Shown here: positions 63,501 through 64,000 of the stretch, piece by piece
Numbering within the stretch: the first letter of the stretch is position 1
Layout: every line of letters begins with the position of its first letter
Source of the DNA: Himantopus leucocephalus
Taxonomy: Eukaryota; Chordata; Aves; Charadriiformes; Recurvirostridae
Reading direction: 5' to 3'
DNA: 64,000 nucleotides
Assembly: GCA_003993805.1 (NCBI GenBank)
Contig: RSEF01000002.1
Location: 4,571,620 to 4,635,619 of the forward strand
Program-made: the position numbers and the translations under genes
Notes under the pieces: model-generated
Told to the model about the DNA's origin: nothing
Database searches by the model: none
Seen by the model: only the letters and a program-made list of their open reading frames with translations

Positions 63501-64000
63501 GCAATCACGTAAGCAAAGCACAGCAGGTGTATGAATGGTTCATGATGGAGCATAGAGTCAATGTTCACTGGGAACCTTGACCTGGTCCCAATTAAGAGCT
63601 CTGCAAAAATAATGAGAAAGGGGATTGAGAAGAGAAGGAGGTGGTGGCTAGCAATGGGACTGGATTCCGAAATGCTCCCATTTATGTGATATTTGCCTGG
63701 TAAGATTCAAATATCTTCTGACATGGAATTCAGATGAAACCTCCAGTCCAACAGCAGAGGCTGCAAGAAGAAAGCAGCACACAGAAGAGACAAGGGCCCT
63801 CAGAAAACAAGAGCAACCCAGGAACACAAGGAAAGATATCATACACGACACAGGGAATGAGTCTTGCTAAAAGGTCAAGAGGATTGACAAAACCTGATTA
63901 TCACAGTCAGCATTGGTGTTTTGCCTATACCACAGTAACATCCATCAGGACTTCTGTAAATCAGAACAGTTGTTCAAATTTACAGGATTTTTTTTTTTTT

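Larger units (their letters stand above)
52021..64000 (-). other. CRHR2: CRHR2 upstream intron (partial)
   Basis: This is non-coding sequence upstream of the 86-bp ectodomain exon. It contains a 100-N gap at 53445-53544, a 30-bp duplication around a single N at 53758, single Ns at 52516 and 55131, a CR1 fragment at 56868-57690, faint MIR/L3-like traces at 54310 and 60430, a 17-bp tandem repeat at 58928-58960, and AAAT-type low-complexity at 53421 and 58351. I looked for the preceding ectodomain exon (motifs around GTCWP and CPEYFNG) on the minus strand and did not find it; it may lie beyond 64000 or in the gap. I see no other gene. Confidence 0.8.

Overview
The window looks like bird nuclear DNA. 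The evidence is a scatter of avian-type CR1 retroposon fragments, one solitary retroviral LTR of a kind seen in Neoaves, otherwise low repeat density, and a vertebrate receptor gene split into short exons by introns of 3-15 kb. There is no bacterial, viral-genome or organelle architecture. The species cannot be named from this sequence.

The only gene I can support is the middle of the corticotropin-releasing hormone receptor 2 gene (CRHR2, a class B/secretin-family GPCR), on the minus strand. Six coding exons were found by reading splice sites and reading frame. In transcript order they are 52020-51935 (86 bp, end of the hormone-binding ectodomain), 45608-45502 (107 bp, TM1), 30366-30249 (118 bp, ICL1/TM2/ECL1), 25946-25793 (154 bp, TM3/ICL2/start of TM4), 22329-22269 (61 bp, TM4/ECL2) and 15096-15024 (73 bp, ECL2/start of TM5). 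All junctions are GT-AG and the phases join perfectly. Together they encode about 200 residues with no stop or frameshift. The signal peptide and first ectodomain exons (expected above 64000) and TM5-TM7 plus the C-tail (expected below 1) were not found here.

The rest is intron. It holds CR1 LINE fragments at about 12.5, 18.8, 24.5, 40.4, 40.9, 43.3, 47.35 and 56.9 kb, a probable solo LTR at 8.8-9.5 kb, several faint MIR/L3-like ancient repeats, microsatellites and homopolymers, a strong G-quadruplex motif at 50.85 kb and a perfect 11-bp hairpin at 29.04 kb. Three 100-N gaps (12430, 40976, 53445) and eleven isolated single Ns mark assembly joins. Several single Ns sit exactly between two copies of the same short sequence, which points to unmerged contig overlaps.

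No novel multi-gene system was seen. The most useful observations are three. Skipping the TM1 exon would create a short hydrophilic tail and stop, resembling the mammalian soluble CRHR2 splice form. The 40976 gap splits a CR1 element and is probably under-sized. The single-N joins carry likely false tandem duplications. Long open frames elsewhere in the window show no family resemblance and were treated as chance.
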